Shown: positions 50,539 through 62,069 of the stretch, one piece after another | How positions within the stretch are numbered: the stretch's first letter is position 1 | Layout of the letters: each line of letters starts with the position of its first letter | Assembly (NCBI GenBank): GCA_947184155.2 | Contig: CAMXCT020001111.1 | Coordinates: forward strand, 113,167 to 177,166 | DNA length: 64,000 nt | Reading direction: 5' to 3' | Source of the DNA: Cladocopium goreaui | Taxonomy: Eukaryota; Sar; Dinophyceae; Suessiales; Symbiodiniaceae | Position numbers and translations under genes: made by a program | Notes under the pieces: model-generated | What the model saw: the letters and a program-made list of their open reading frames with translations, nothing else | The model's database searches: none | What the model was told of the DNA's origin: nothing

Positions 50539-51767
50539 CTGCGAAAACAAGCGGGTGAAACGGAGAAAGTGAACAGCAAGCCTTGAAGTCGAAAAACCCC
50601 TTCAAGTAATCCCAATTTGAACAAGGGTTGTCCTTTAATTCATGCAAGCTTTCAACATGACAGGATGATTGAAAGCAATGTTGACTTGCAAAGTTATTTC
50701 TTCAAGTCAAACTTCTAAACAGCAAAATTTATCGACAGGAATCGCCAAAAGAAAAGGGTCACCAGTTGCTCAAGAGAAGATACCATCCCGCTTTTCACAC
50801 TCAAACAGCCTGTGTAGCCTCGAATGGGCAAAATGAAAGGAAGGGCTTAGTATCAAGTATGTCTGACAACAAAGTGACACTGACTCTGACTCTTCCGGGA
50901 AAATATTTGCCAAAGGAACATGTCTTGACAGTGTAACAGGTCAAGTGGTTTTGACCAGTCAGAATTGCCAAGGTTCGGAAGCGAAAAAAAAACAGAGGGC
51001 ACTGACAGTAAGCTGGGCCAAGCTGCCGAGATTGAAGTGCAATATTGAGCAACCACAAAAGTGTGAGGAACGGAGACACTCAGCCACCGTCACCATGACA
51101 CTGACAACGACTGTGACAATGACAACGACTGTGTGACACTGACAACAACTGTGACAATGACAACGATTGTGGCAATGACAACAAGCGCAACCGGAAAAAA
51201 AAAAAAAACTAAATAATGTCTGACATTGACAGGCGACAGGCAAGCACGTGCCTGCCAAACATGACTATGACTCCAAATAAAATAGCGTGACGCTTAGCAT
51301 AGATGCAATGATGACTATGTCATATGTCACAATGTCAATGGTCATTGATGGTCAGTGACTCATTCCTTTGACGAAATCATTTTCTTTTCATTGGAAGCCT
51401 TCAGTGCAAAGCGAACTACATCCTCAATATCAAAGAAACCATTGCTCTCAAAATGGCAATGAAAAGGTTTTCAGGGACGCACATGATATCTTAGTAGGGC
51501 TGTTGGAAGCTGCAAGTTGCGAGCGGGATAAGCAACAACTGGCCCACTCACTCAGCAAGTGTCTGTCTGATACCTCAGCAGCGCTGCTGTCCAAAACCCG
51601 CCAATGAAATGAGCTCATGCCTAAAGCACATATCAATCAATGAGCGTGGAGTGAACCTATGTCCAAACCAAAATGCAAAACCTGCAGATTGAACAGGTCT
51701 CTTTTTGACTTGCCCAAGATGCGCACCGCTGCACAGGACCTTCAGGAGGTAGTCTACTTTTTGCTTT
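50539..51767. other. Intergenic stretch between gene A and gene B
   Basis: It holds the gene A 3' flank. A plus-strand frame at 51368-51607 (DAHDILVGLLEAASCERD) looks protein-like but has no supporting signals. The TGACA repeat at 51076-51184 lies here. Confidence 0.35.
51076..51184 (+). repeat. TGACAN repeat, densest copy
   Basis: TGACACTGACAACGACTGTG and near-copies repeat about four times, with a half-unit of TGACA(A/C) every 6 bases. Sparser versions occupy gene A introns at 54050-54095, 59050-59115, 60165-60250, 61750-61820 and 63010-63045. Confidence 0.65.
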
Positions 51768-53377
51768 TCACCCCTTCCCAGCTTTAACTGGGAAATCTAC
51801 TCGTTTGTTTGTCTGGCAGCATGTCCTTTGACTCCTGCACCACTTTGTTGCCAACTCATCGCTTTCTCCAATCAACCGAGTAAGACGTCTGCGAAAATTT
51901 CTCCCTTGCGTGGGCCATTGGCCATCCTGCTCTCTGACTCGCATCACCCAGATCGGTTCCCTATTTCCTGGATTGGGGTCGTACTTGATCTGCCCACAAA
52001 TGCTGTGACAATATGAACACGTGACATCCGTCCAATCAAGCATCTCAGCACGACGTGCTGCCCTGGGCTGGGCTGGCTCTGGCGGCACAACAGGTGGTGG
52101 TGGTACTGGAACTTCTGCAGCTGCTTCAGCGGGAACTTCTGCAGCTGCTTCAGCGGGAACTTCTGCAGCTGCTTCAGCGGGAACTTCTGCAGCTGCTTCA
52201 GCGGGAACTTCTGCAGCTGCTTCAACGGGAACTTCTGCAGCTGCTTCAACGGCCTGGTTTTGACAATTCAAATCTCTCAATTCTTGAAGGGTCATGTCGT
52301 CAGGAATGTCCCTGGCAACGACCTGCGCACTGTCAGGCTCAGCCTCAGCAGCATCACCAGGCAGGACGGGGCCATCAGAAAACTCTGCAGCGCCATCAGG
52401 AAACTCTCCAGCGTGATTCTCAATGGCATCAGCCACTGCAGGAAGGCTTGGTGGAAGGTCAGGTTCAGGCTCTTTCCGTTTTTTGCTGCGCGTTGCAAAT
52501 TTACCAGCTTTCACCTTTGCTTTTGCCTTTGGTTGTCCCTTTCTTTTTCTCTTCTTCTCTGCCTCTTTCCTCCATCTTTGTTCGACAAGTGTCCACCCAG
52601 CTTTCCTTTTGGAATCCACTTCATCTGCAACTTCCTTGAAATCGCGTTGATCCTCCTGAGGCATTTCAGACAAAATGAATTCGTCCAAAGAATCACCGAT
52701 TTTTTTTTTCTTTTGCTGGCTCAGATAAAGAAGCTTTCACCTTGTCAAGCCACTCCAAGTTGTCCTGACCAACATAATCCAGAATGGCGTTGAGCTGCTT
52801 TTCACGGTTCATTTTCTTTGGATCAAATTTCTCATTGGTCAGCTTGAAGACTTCAGCCAACATAGTCAAATCTGCGACGGTCAAAGAGTTCCGAAAGGTT
52901 CTTTCCTGCAGAAAAAATTGTAGCAGAGGCACTTCTGATTTCGGCACCATAAAGATTTGCTGCTGGTGCAAAACGGCCTCATGAACCAGCACATGCCACT
53001 CTTGTGGCTGCAGCACATGTACCCACTCAGCTTCCCCATTGGGATCCAAGTAGTATCCTTCAAACTCGCCATCTTGGTGCAAACAAAGGGGCCAAAAGAG
53101 GGCTCCCCAAGTACCATTGCCCAAGCAAAAGCCATGATATTCAGCAGCATCGTCCACCACTCTGCACAAAATGCACAGCTCCACAGCAAATTTGGAGAAA
53201 CATCCATGGGAGAGGCGGAGGCCCCTGGAACCCATGTCATCTTCCACGTAGCGTCTCAAAAAGTTCAAACATGCCGCCCCTTTGTGCAATGTTTCTTCAG
53301 AGATTGTCGCCCAATTTTTTCTTGACATCAGCTCCGACCACTTCTTTGAAAGGCTGTGATGCTTAGCCATATAGCGC
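51768..53377 (-). CDS. Gene A exon 14, last exon, with a one-base slip
   Basis: The acceptor CACGCTAG|GC enters in phase 2. The first part encodes RRYMAKHHSLSKKWSELM, LCRVVDDAAEYHGFCLGNGT and a HVLQPQEWHVLVHEAV segment. At 52700-52709 an A10 run puts the frame off by one; with A9 the frame would continue unbroken into a basic stretch (KRKRKGQPKAKAKVKAGK), six AEAAAEVP repeats and a Cys-rich tail (DVTCSYCHSICG, KYDPNPGNREPIW). The length is one base over a whole number of codons, which points to a single inserted A. It could be a sequencing error, a mutation or transcript slippage. Confidence 0.6.
52108..52248 (-). repeat. 24-bp minisatellite in gene A, six copies
   Basis: The plus-strand unit GGAACTTCTGCAGCTGCTTC plus four bases encodes AEAAAEVP. 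The copies are nearly identical and keep frame, so array length may vary between alleles. Confidence 0.85.
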
Positions 53378-53563
53378 CTAGCGTGCATGCCAGGAAAGTA
53401 GGAAAAACTGAAGGCTGGAGAGTTTCTAATATGAGTAGCAGTATTCTGGGGGCTATACTATGAAGGAATACATTCAATGTTAACATATATTATATATAAT
53501 ATATAATATATATATATATATATTGGGAGGCAGACTTGGACTTGCAATGTTCAACCATCAAGC
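53378..53563 (-). other. Gene A intron 13 with GC donor and TATATA run
   Basis: The donor is CAAG|GCTTGA and the acceptor GCTAG|GC. Both junctions share AGGC. A TATATA microsatellite fills 53484-53523. Confidence 0.5.
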
Positions 53564-53988
53564 CTTGCACGCTTTGTCTCCTTCGTTCTGGGAAAGGACC
53601 GCAGAAAAACTTTCTTCGTCACGAAGGCTTTGTGCTGGATGCCCCGGGTAGCAAGCACCGGCGAGTTGCACACTAGTTCCTGGAGCGCTTGCGCCGTCTG
53701 CCGCTTGTTGGGCGCTTTCTTGGACTCTTTTCTCAAAGTGCCATGCACATCCTCCACAATTTTGGAGTCTGGGAGCGTCTGAAGCATGCCGCGAAGTAAA
53801 TGCAGGCCACCAGGAGTCGTGTGGTGATACGAGCCTTCTTCGAAACTCAAAAATAGCAAGCGAATCGCAGGAGTGCAGACAACATTGATGTCCTGTAGAA
53901 TCTTTGGAGGGCACTTGCCAGTCTTGGCCACAACTGACTCTAGCTCCAGGAGATTGCGATGATCAGCTCGTAGCAAAGACGCAGCCGC
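53564..53988 (-). CDS. Gene A exon 13
   Basis: The acceptor is CATTTCGCAG|GC and the donor AAG|GCTTGA; phase 0 in, 2 out, 141 codons. It encodes AAASLLRADHRNLLELES, then LPDSKIVEDVHGTLRKES, a KIVEDxHxxLR pattern I recall from other dinoflagellate predicted proteins, and FVTKKVFLRSFP. The function is unknown. Confidence 0.6.
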
Positions 53989-54205
53989 CTGCGAAATGAC
54001 TGGGACTTTTGACACTGATCACCTATGGTGGAAGGTCGATATTCGATAATGACAGGGACAATTGACAATGACAATGACAATGACAGCACTACACTCACCT
54101 GATCACTGGATCATTTGTTCATTCATGGTAGTCATTGGGTACAAAAAAACACACACATTGACGATGGTGCTTGACAACACAGCTACTAGGAAAAAAATAT
54201 CTTAC

Positions 54206-55302
54206 CTCAAAATTAATAAAACCCCGCACCTTCTGTTCAGTTGGGTCAGACGAAAGCAAACCAGCATAGCAATCAGGGGGCGCCGACGCCTTTGACAATG
54301 ACCAGCAGCGATGTTTCAACAACTGCTGGCTCAACTCCAAGACTTTGGGGCCGGTGTCGTTGAAAGAGCTACTGTAGCTGTCGAGCAAGTGCACCAGCTC
54401 TTCAGACAATGACATTGGAAGGGCTGCAAGTTTTTGCAAGTGCGTCTCTTTAACCCAATTGCGTTGCAGCACGATCAGCTTGTGCACCTGGTGCTCTGCA
54501 TTCAAGACCTCCATGATGGAATGGCTGTACCAGGACCACACCGGCCGAGTACAAAGGGCTATGATCTTCACCATCTGCAACAGTTTGTTGCTCATGATGT
54601 GGAAGCAAAGCTTGAGCCCGCCACCAAGTTTCTCTTTGAGTTTGCCAAACTCTTTCCTCATGTTCTTTCTTTCGGTTTCTTGTGCAGATTCCTTGGCCAT
54701 GGCATCCAGCTGTCTTTTGTGAAAAGCGTCATCAGGGTCAAGGCCATCATTACCATCAAAATGGTAAGCAAGCACACACTTGAGAGCTGTCCACTCTGGC
54801 AATTTTTCTTCCACTGCCTGGTTCCACGCAAACCATCGAGACGGTTTGGGCAAGGTTTGCTTCGTGCGGAAGCCATCAAGATTTGGGAGAGCATTCCAGG
54901 TATCAGTCATAGTGGCAGTAGACGGCAAGCCAATTTCATCCCGGATTTTTTCCCAGGAGTCGACAAACATTGGCACTGTGTCAGGCCCCTCTCTCGCCAT
55001 CATCATCTCCAGTAAACGTTTTTTGTCTTCAAAGAAGCCTGAACTTCCATAAGGCCTGTAGGCCATACTGAACAGATATTGCGAATGAAATTGGGCCTGA
55101 TAAAATTCGCCACCAGCCCCGTGGAGCAATGACAGTTTCACATCTCGGATGGATCTGTGTATCACATCCCACCTGGCCAAGATCATGCTCTCCATTTTGC
55201 CAATCGCAAACCTGGGCTGCAGGGTTGGCCAAAGAAAGTTAAGAAGTGCAGAACTGGCAAACAATCTAACCAACTTGAAGCCACTTTCACCAAAGGTTGC
55301 CC
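54206..55302 (-). CDS. Gene A exon 12
   Basis: The acceptor is AATAGTATAG|GG and the donor GAG|GTAAGA; phase 1 in, 0 out, 365 codons. It is rich in Trp and aromatic residues (RWDVIHRSIRDVKLSLLHGA, FAWNQAVEEKLPEWTALKC), with a charged ERKNMRKEFGKLKEKLGGG region. All codons are open and both neighbours fit. No domain is recognised. Confidence 0.62.
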
Positions 55303-55390
55303 CTATACTATTGTTGTTTTTTGATTAATTCTAAATGCTTCACATGCCAGGGCCCAAGCAAGTAAAAAATATATCATGGATAAATTGAAC

Positions 55391-55726
55391 CTAGCAACGC
55401 TGCCCCTCCACAACATGTTGGGCCTTGATCCAGCTGCAAGACCAATAGTGGAACATCAACCCACCACTGGCGATCATCAGGCAATAGCAAGATCTCACTG
55501 CCATCGGTTGAATTCCTGAACCCAGCTCTGTTTCGTCCAGGTTCCTGACGAAGAAAGCGGTCCCATCCAGACATGACAGGTTTCAACGTAATGCCATCAG
55601 GCACTGCAAAGGAATCAAGGTTCTTCATCTGACCATTCGTCAAAAAGTGGAGTTGCTGGGAAATTGCTTGCAGTTGTCTGTAGGAAGCCAGTCTGACAAG
55701 TTTGTTCTCCTGAAGGGCCAGAGGTC
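55391..55726 (-). CDS. Gene A exon 11
   Basis: The acceptor is CATTCTAG|GA and the donor CTAG|GTTCAA; phase 1 in and out, 111 codons (PLALQENKLVRLASYRQLQ, FLTNGQMKNLDSFAVPDG, RFLRQEPGRNRAGFRN). No domain is recognised. Confidence 0.6.
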
Positions 55727-55865
55727 CTAGAATGAATGAATGGTACTAGAAACAAAAATGGTACTCAGATCAAACATAACATCTTGTTTACAGCGTCTGA
55801 TCCATTTTTTTTCATTTGGTTAGTCATACCAAGTTTTCTGATGTGTTATCAGTTCACAGCATTAC

Positions 55866-57098
55866 CCTCCAGAGCAGGTTCCTGCGCTAGCTTCTCTACA
55901 ACAGAGGTCAGCTCAATTTCGCCTGGAGTTATCTGCGCCAGAGGGAGTATCTGTTGAATGTTTGCAAAGCAAGCCGTGCTTGCCTGATGCGAGTAGCAAA
56001 TACTGACAAGGTACTCCTTCCCGCTATGCACAGAGCAATCGGAAACCAAGTTGTAATGAGTCACCCCAAGTAGCGAAAGTGCTGCTCTTTCATCGTATAT
56101 GGACTGGGCTCGTCGCACCCATGGGTCCACGGCTGTCGGCTTGCAGCCCGCCATGGAAGACACCCTTTCGCCCTGAAGAAAAGACAGCGCCTGTTTCATT
56201 GACACACTTGTCTCCCTGGCTTGGGAAAACAATTCATAAATCGCATCAGGAGACATCATGACTTTCGTCGCTGGGTTTGGTGCTACTTGTCCATCAGGAA
56301 CATCACTGGCAATCCCAAGAACCCTTCTAGAGGGAGCAGGTTTGTCCGTGTTGTGGGTCTGGATGTAGCTTTCTTTGACATACCTGTCGATGCCTTGGGC
56401 AACAAAGTCAATCAAGGCTTTCTGAAGTTTCAACAACGTAGACCCTGTGACGCTGTCCTTTGGCCACACATGGCCGCCAGACGATCTCCGTTTCCGGTCG
56501 ACAGAGACAACAAACCAAAGCAAGTCCTGGAGCGGGATGGCTGAATCTGCGTCACTGATCAATTCTTCGCTCAATTCTCCAGATTCATGCATCGATTGCC
56601 ATTCTTTCTGCACAGCAAAAAAACAAGTACGGTGCTTGGAGCTCAGCATGCTTTCCATACCTTTCACCAAACCTGCAGGGGACACAATCAGTGGTTGCAA
56701 GTCCTCAACATCCAGACTAACTAGGATGGAGAGCATGGAGCAAGCTCTGTTGCAAAGTACCGGAATCCAATTCTTTAGCATTTGCACGGTCTTGGGCGTT
56801 CTGGATTCCTTTAGCAAAACATTGAAGAATACCAGGACAGCGAAGGTGGTTGCCACATTTTCGTGTAGAGCATGCTGAGGCAAATTCGTTTGCTTTGTTT
56901 GGCAGAAAAAAGGATCATCACAGAAAGTTGATTGTGATACCTTCTGCTTGAAGAATTGAATCCATTTGAACAAGACGCGTTTCTCGTCACCGCTTGCTTT
57001 GAACTTGTCGAACAAGTAGTCTAAAGACCACCAAAGCCGCTCCTGACCATCTCTTCTGGCAATGAAACCTACCTTTGACAAAAGGCCAATGTCCTCAT
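55866..57098 (-). CDS. Gene A exon 10
   Basis: The donor is GAGG|GTAATG. The acceptor GTGGTCCTAG|AT is the one that enters in phase 1 after exon 9; CAG sites at about 57110-57150 are alternatives. Its 410 codons include ERLWWSLDYLFDKFKASGDE, HENVATTFAVLVFFNVLL, a Ser/Asp-rich turn and SVSMKQALSFLQGERVSS. It looks like an alpha-helical scaffold. The family is unknown. Confidence 0.58.
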
Positions 57099-57892
57099 CT
57101 AGGACCACAAGCTGACATTGCGCATGCAAAAGCATGCAGGGAAGAGTACAATTCTGTCGATGATCCCAACGAAAGGAATAATGACTAATAGGTCCAAGTT
57201 CATTCATTTGAAGCATTCAAGTGACGATTTGACAAATCATCAATGGAGGGGGCAATGGTCTGCTTGCTGCAAAACCTAATGCAAATCACTGGGCTGCTTT
57301 GCCCATTTTCTTGATCCAGCATCTACTGAGAAAGATGGAAAGTTGAACCACTGCACCATGATTTGCATTCTCACCAAGCATGAACCACAGCAACTACATC
57401 TGCGTAAAGTTTAGGCAGCCACTGTCATAGTCATTGGCTCCGTTGTGACCTGCAGAAGGAGCTTCAGCTTCGGTGACACATTTCAAAGTCGCTTGTCAGT
57501 GTCAAAACAGGTGCTCTTTATCAACAGCACTCAGTGCAGCTAAAGAATAGTAGTTGGTTTTTTCTTGGTCCAGATGACATGGTACCAAACCTGTGTCAAT
57601 CCCATTTTGTATCACGCAAACATCAATCCACTAAAAGTTCTCATCACAGAAAAGTACTGGGCATCAGGGCAGGCAGTTTTTGGAGGCCTCAATCCACCAG
57701 AGGTAGTTTCTAGCTCAAAGGTCTCTTTAACATGGTCCAGAAATCAAAATGGGATGTCTCTGAGCAACGTTCTTGAAATAATGACATGCCTTCGCAGCAA
57801 TGCACATTGACAAATGACAGCGTCCTTTTCCATAAGCGAGCTCGGCTTGTCAACGAACAAGCAAATTAGTCAGGAGTGGCCTAATTAATTGC
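57099..57892 (-). other. Gene A intron 9, 794 bases, GC donor
   Basis: The donor is CGTG|GCAATT. A plus-strand frame at 57565-57810 has no signals. I found no additional exon, although the length leaves room for one. Confidence 0.35.
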
Positions 57893-58930
57893 CACGCCAT
57901 TCATGGAACAGAGCAGCAACTACAGATCTGCCAAATTGCAAAGTGTATTCTTGGCTTTCTTCCAGGAGCTCCCGGTTCCCAGTGTAGGAGCCATCAGAAC
58001 CTCTCTTGGCTAGGGCATTTTCCTCCATGGATGGAACAAAAGGTTTTGGCCTCCTCAAGTGCCTAATGAAGTTGCACCGGCTCCATAGCTGAAGTGGCTT
58101 CAACGTCGGTCCACCAAAACACCAATGGTATGTGTCTGTCCTGCTGGAACCAATGAATCGAAGAACAGCATTCACCACTGGCGTGAGAGGAAGTGTGCTT
58201 CCCCCTGGTTGTTCCAATCCCTCTGACAAGTTTAGAAGAAAGCCCAGCAAAAGAAGAAGTCCTGAGATGTCTGCAAGGACATTCCCAAGTTGCACGCAAA
58301 ACAGCGAAGTGTCTCCCAGGTACATGTTCTCCGCCGTCCGCCGGCTGACAGACGCTGACATCACTGAAAAAGACCGACATGGCGTCCCTATCCAGAGCAA
58401 TCCTTTTTGAACTGTGCCAGTCAAAGCAGCTAGAAGCAATCTAAAGCCACTGGCTGAGAGAACATCATGGTCTGGATTGACACATGTATCCAGGGACACT
58501 CCCAGCAGGCCTGCAGCAATGCAAGCTCGTGACAAGTTACCTCTGCCACAGAACACCTCCACATATTGGAACTTGGCAGCGCCACGTTTTCGATGAAAGT
58601 CAGCCCGCGCTAGCACTGAAAGAAGCATTGACTGCAAAGTCCAACCCATCATAAAAGGAAATGCAAGAGATAGGAATTGAACCCATACTCTTTGAGCTCT
58701 CCCACCATTCTCATTGTCAAAGTGATAGAACATGTCAATTTGCTCTGACCAGTGTCTTAGCTTCTCATTGTCACACCCACTGATACAACCTGCAGCATCT
58801 GTTGGAAATGCCTCTAGCTCTGCAAGGGCGTTCACATCAATCCCTGCACTCGTTGCACGGAACTTCGCCTCCATGCTGCTGTCACGTGCCTGGATGGCTT
58901 CGATTTGCCTTCGCAAATCACCAGAGGACC
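57893..58930 (-). CDS. Gene A exon 9: C5-methyltransferase-like domain
   Basis: The acceptor is GTAATGGCAG|GG and the donor CGTG|GCAATT; phase 1 in and out, 345 codons. Numbered from the ATG at 58967, YVEVFCGRGNLSRA (135-148) resembles SAM-binding motif I of cytosine-C5 methyltransferases (DLFCGxGGLS). GTPCRSFSV (194-202) resembles catalytic motif IV (PPCQxFS), with Cys197 as the would-be nucleophile. GLEQPGGS (251-257) stands where motif VI (ENV) would be. Motifs VIII-X and a target-recognition domain were not found. It may bind SAM and methylate DNA or another target, or be an inactive relative. A hydrophobic stretch (ISGLLLLLGFLL) precedes EQP. Confidence 0.55.
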
Positions 58931-59281
58931 CTGCCATTACCATGGCTGCAACGAAGAAACTTTTCACACAGGCAGTGCTAATAGTTTTTTTTGTTTGACT
59001 TGCGACTTATGACATTCTGATCATGACAGCGCTGCTGCATTACGCAACCATTGTTCTTTCTGACGCTGACAGTATTCCTGACAGTGACTGTGACTCTGCA
59101 ACTTGACAGTGTTCTGCACTGGCTTTGTTCTGCGCCCTCTAAGTCTGAGCTAGAACAAAAATACAGACCCCATGTTTTTTGACCTGTGTGCTTGATCTGT
59201 TTCAACCGCTCTCCCTGAGGCCCTAACGCATGCACCCCATGTTGCACCACCGTTGCACCTGATGCACAACATGCCACAATT

Positions 59282-59425
59282 GGGTCTTAAATGAGACAAA
59301 ATGAGCTCAAATGAGCTCAAATGCGCTTCATCAGTTCAAATGAGCTCAAATGAGCTCAAATGTTGCACAATCCAGCACAAATGAGCAAAAACGAGCAAAA
59401 ATGAGCAAAAACGAGCAAAAATGAG
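59282..59425 (+). repeat. AAATGAGCTC / AAAAATGAGC tandem repeat in gene A intron 8
   Basis: Ten-base units AAATGAGCTC (about five) are followed by AAAAATGAGCAAAAACGAGC units (about three). It lies just downstream of the exon 8 donor. Confidence 0.7.
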
Positions 59426-59445
59426 GAAAAACTCTGGCCGCTCAC

Positions 59446-59556
59446 TTTTTCCCACATCGTTGCATGAAGAGGTAATCCCCTTCCTAACTTCAGACAGATA
59501 ATTTGTACCTGGGACTGCATACTCTACAGTGCCATTGGGAAGCCAAACACGAGTGC
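59446..59556 (-). CDS. Gene A exon 8, 111 bases
   Basis: The acceptor TTTGTGGCAG|GC and donor AAAA|GTGAGC are both good; phase 1 in and out, 36 codons (TRVWLPNGTVEYAVPGTNYL, EVRKGITSSC). Confidence 0.55.
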
Positions 59557-59615
59557 CTGCCACAAACAAAGCACGTGACACGAGTAGCCACAAAGCATTG
59601 GGAGCCAACAGTCAC

Positions 59616-59690
59616 TCACCCCTTGTGGCTTTATGCCCAGTTGCACAAGCAAACGTTGCCAGTATGCATTGTCACAGCTTAAGTTGCACC
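59616..59690 (-). CDS. Gene A exon 7, 75 bases
   Basis: The acceptor is GATGTCCCAG|GG; the donor GTGACT keeps phase 1 (GTGAGT four bases upstream is stronger but breaks phase). It encodes CNLSCDNAYWQRLLVQLG and IKPQGV. Confidence 0.48.
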
Positions 59691-59732
59691 CTGGGACATC
59701 AGCTATGCCTCACAACACCATGGCTGCCTCAC

Positions 59733-60173
59733 CCCCTGCAGGACCAGGAACCGGACTCGGTGACACAGGTTCCATAGGTGGCTCTGCTTCGACACCATGG
59801 GCAGCTTCTTCGAAATCACCAGCAGCAGGGGGTAACTCAAATTCTGCAGCTGCATGGCGCACATCACAACGATAAGGGCACCAACCTGGCTCATGTCCTC
59901 CAATAGTCCAAGCATTCTCCAGGCATGTCTTGTGCCACACATGCCCGCAAGCCAACATCTGAACCTCCCGTCCAGGCTCTCGCAGGGAGTTGCGGCAAAT
60001 TGCACACATTGCTGCAGGGCTTCCAGCTGCTTCCGCAGGAGTTTCATTCACCTCCATGTCCGTCACAACATCGACCCCAGCTTCAGCTCCAGCAGGAGGC
60101 GCAGGATCTGGAGTTCCAAGACCCTGTGGATCGATGACCGTCGCTGCATCGTCCTCAATAGCTGGCAGTGACA
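59733..60173 (-). CDS. Gene A exon 6: RING-H2 finger
   Basis: The acceptor is CATGTCTCAG|TG and the donor GGGG|GTGAGG; phase 1 in and out, 146 codons. The RING is CAICRNSL ... MLACGHVWHKTC ... WCPYRC: Cys-x2-Cys, Cys-x-His-x2-His-x2-Cys, Cys-x2-Cys, the C3H2C3 (RING-H2) order. RING-H2 proteins usually act as E3 ubiquitin ligases by recruiting an E2. The flanks are acidic and Pro/Ala-rich (MEVNETPAEAAGSPAA, EPPMEPVSPSPVPGP). Confidence 0.68.
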
Positions 60174-60439
60174 CTGAGACATGTCTTGACTAATGCAGGT
60201 TACACAGACTCTGACACAGACTCTGATACAGACAGTGACACTGACAACCATAGTCAATACATTAACCAACGTCAGTGGACACTTGGCGAGATGTGTGCAG
60301 AAACTTTTCGAAATACAGTAGGATGAGAAGCATAACAATCACCAACGCAAATGTAAATGATCCATCAAAGAATGCAGAAAACTGGACCAAACAAAAACCA
60401 ATACAATACAATGATGCTGCTACCAAGGCACAGGGTTGC
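60174..60439 (-). other. Gene A intron 5 region with TGACA repeats
   Basis: TGACACAGACTCTGATACAG and similar units fill 60165-60250. The exon 5 donor is unclear, so the right limit is approximate. Confidence 0.4.
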
Positions 60440-61061
60440 TCAAAGGAGGCTCATTAGGAACCATCACAGGACGCACTGGCATCACTTTGGGAGCTGCAGC
60501 AACAGCCACAGCAAGCGGGACAGGTGGGCGAGGTGCATGGGATTCTGGAACAGGCGGGGGCCCAGAAACATTCACAGGCTGAGGCAAAACAGGACCTGAC
60601 ACCCCCGGTGAAGCAAGAGGCGCAGCACCAGCTGCTTGGCTTGCAGCTTTCATCAAGTCTGGGATCAAATGACTCCCTGCAGCGGCCCTTCGCATCTCAG
60701 CCGCCACAGCTTTGGGACCACGACCCCTGCTTTTGGCTTCTTCAGCAGCCATCCACTCATCATCCCAGCCTTGAGCTTCTGCAAGGGCAGCTATGAAGCT
60801 CTCAGTCAAGATCGCTTCAGACTTGATGGCGCTCAAAGCAGCTGCAACATCCGAAGATGATTGAACTAGTTGCACATGACGCTGGTGAAGTCTGGTATTG
60901 AGCTCCCCATAGTCTTCACAGCGAAGGCGGCTCACACAGACTTGGGGCTTCTGTCGGGTCAATAGCCAGATCACCCGACAAAGGCCAAGCATATTGAGAT
61001 CTGAGGTGACCGTAGGATCCAACTGGCCATCCAACGCTTCCACAAGTTCGCTGAGTCTTTT
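60440..61061 (-). CDS. Gene A exon 5
   Basis: The acceptor CGAACCCTGCAG enters in phase 0. The end is uncertain: TTGA|GCAACC keeps phase 1, TTG|GTAGCA would give phase 2. It encodes KRLSELVEALDGQLDP, DLNMLGLCRVIWLLTRQKPQ, a helical DVAAALSAIKSEAILTES segment, a GRGPKAVAAEMRRAAAGS patch and a Pro-rich end. Confidence 0.55.
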
Positions 61062-61176
61062 CTGCAGGGTTCGAACCAAGTTTGAAATCAGCATTGGGGG
61101 TTACAGAAAGATTTCAAAAACAACACACTATGAAATCATGTTGGAATACCAATCCCTCCCATATCACATGTCAGTC

Positions 61177-61599
61177 CTTGGGCAATGACCGTATCATGGC
61201 AGCACCCCGGTGGATCTTCTTGTCGGCACCACCAGTTGAGCTGAAAAGGTTTGATCGACGGTTCCTCAGGGCTTCAAGTGCATGAGCTTGGTGGTTCATC
61301 GATTGTCCTGGTTGGTCTGGGACTGCAGGAGGTGGTGGACCAGGCTGCTCTTGGAGAGGGGCAGGAGCAAGACCAGCTGCTTTAGCTGAAGCATGATTCC
61401 TATCCTCATCTTCTGAAGAAGACTCCTGGCCCTGCTGCTGGCCCATTGCCATCATAGCCATCGGGTTCATCATGTTCATCATGTTTGCCATTGGATGCAA
61501 AGCCATCGCTTGCATCATCGGGTTCATCATTGGGTTCATCATCATGTTAGCAGGCGATGCGGAGGTGCGAGCTTTCTTAGCCCCATGTCGCCCCATGAT
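61177..61599 (-). CDS. Gene A exon 4, Met/Asn-rich
   Basis: The acceptor is GGTGAAAGTAG|ATC and the donor AAG|GACTGA (GA donor), phase 0 in and out. It encodes MGRHGAKKARTSA, then a Met-rich run (MMMNPMMNPMMQAM, ANMMNMMNPMAMMAM), an acidic ESSSEDEDR and a Pro/Gln linker. It is probably disordered. Confidence 0.52.
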
Positions 61600-62069
61600 C
61601 TACTTTCACCACAGCAGATGGGAACAAGCCACCAAAGCTGATATCCACCAATGGTGTGTCAAGCCAAATGCTGAGGATATGTTGGCTTTGCTTTTTTGGA
61701 CCAAACTGAAAAGCTCAATGACACTCTGACTGGAATGCAATACCTTGACATTGACAACGGCAAATAACATGCACTTGACAGTGATGACAGTGACAGTGAC
61801 ATGCACCTTGACAATCGTCGAAAAAAAACTAAACACCAGTCCATTTCTTGTTCCCCTGACTTTCTTTTCTGACCTTTGGCCTGGCATTTGGACATGACAA
61901 CAAACTGCACCTTGATCACTGATTTTTTCGACCAATGCATCGCAGAGCAATCGCGAAGGCAGACAGAAGTAATGGTTAATTTGTCAATTCCAGCTAGCTC
62001 TAATTATTGCACATCCTGAGAGCGAAAAAGGCTAGAGCCTCAATCGCTACAGCGTAAGCAGCGTCTAGC
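61600..62069 (-). other. Gene A intron 3 region
   Basis: TTGACA/GTGACA repeats lie at 61745-61820. The donor of exon 3 is not certain. Confidence 0.35.
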
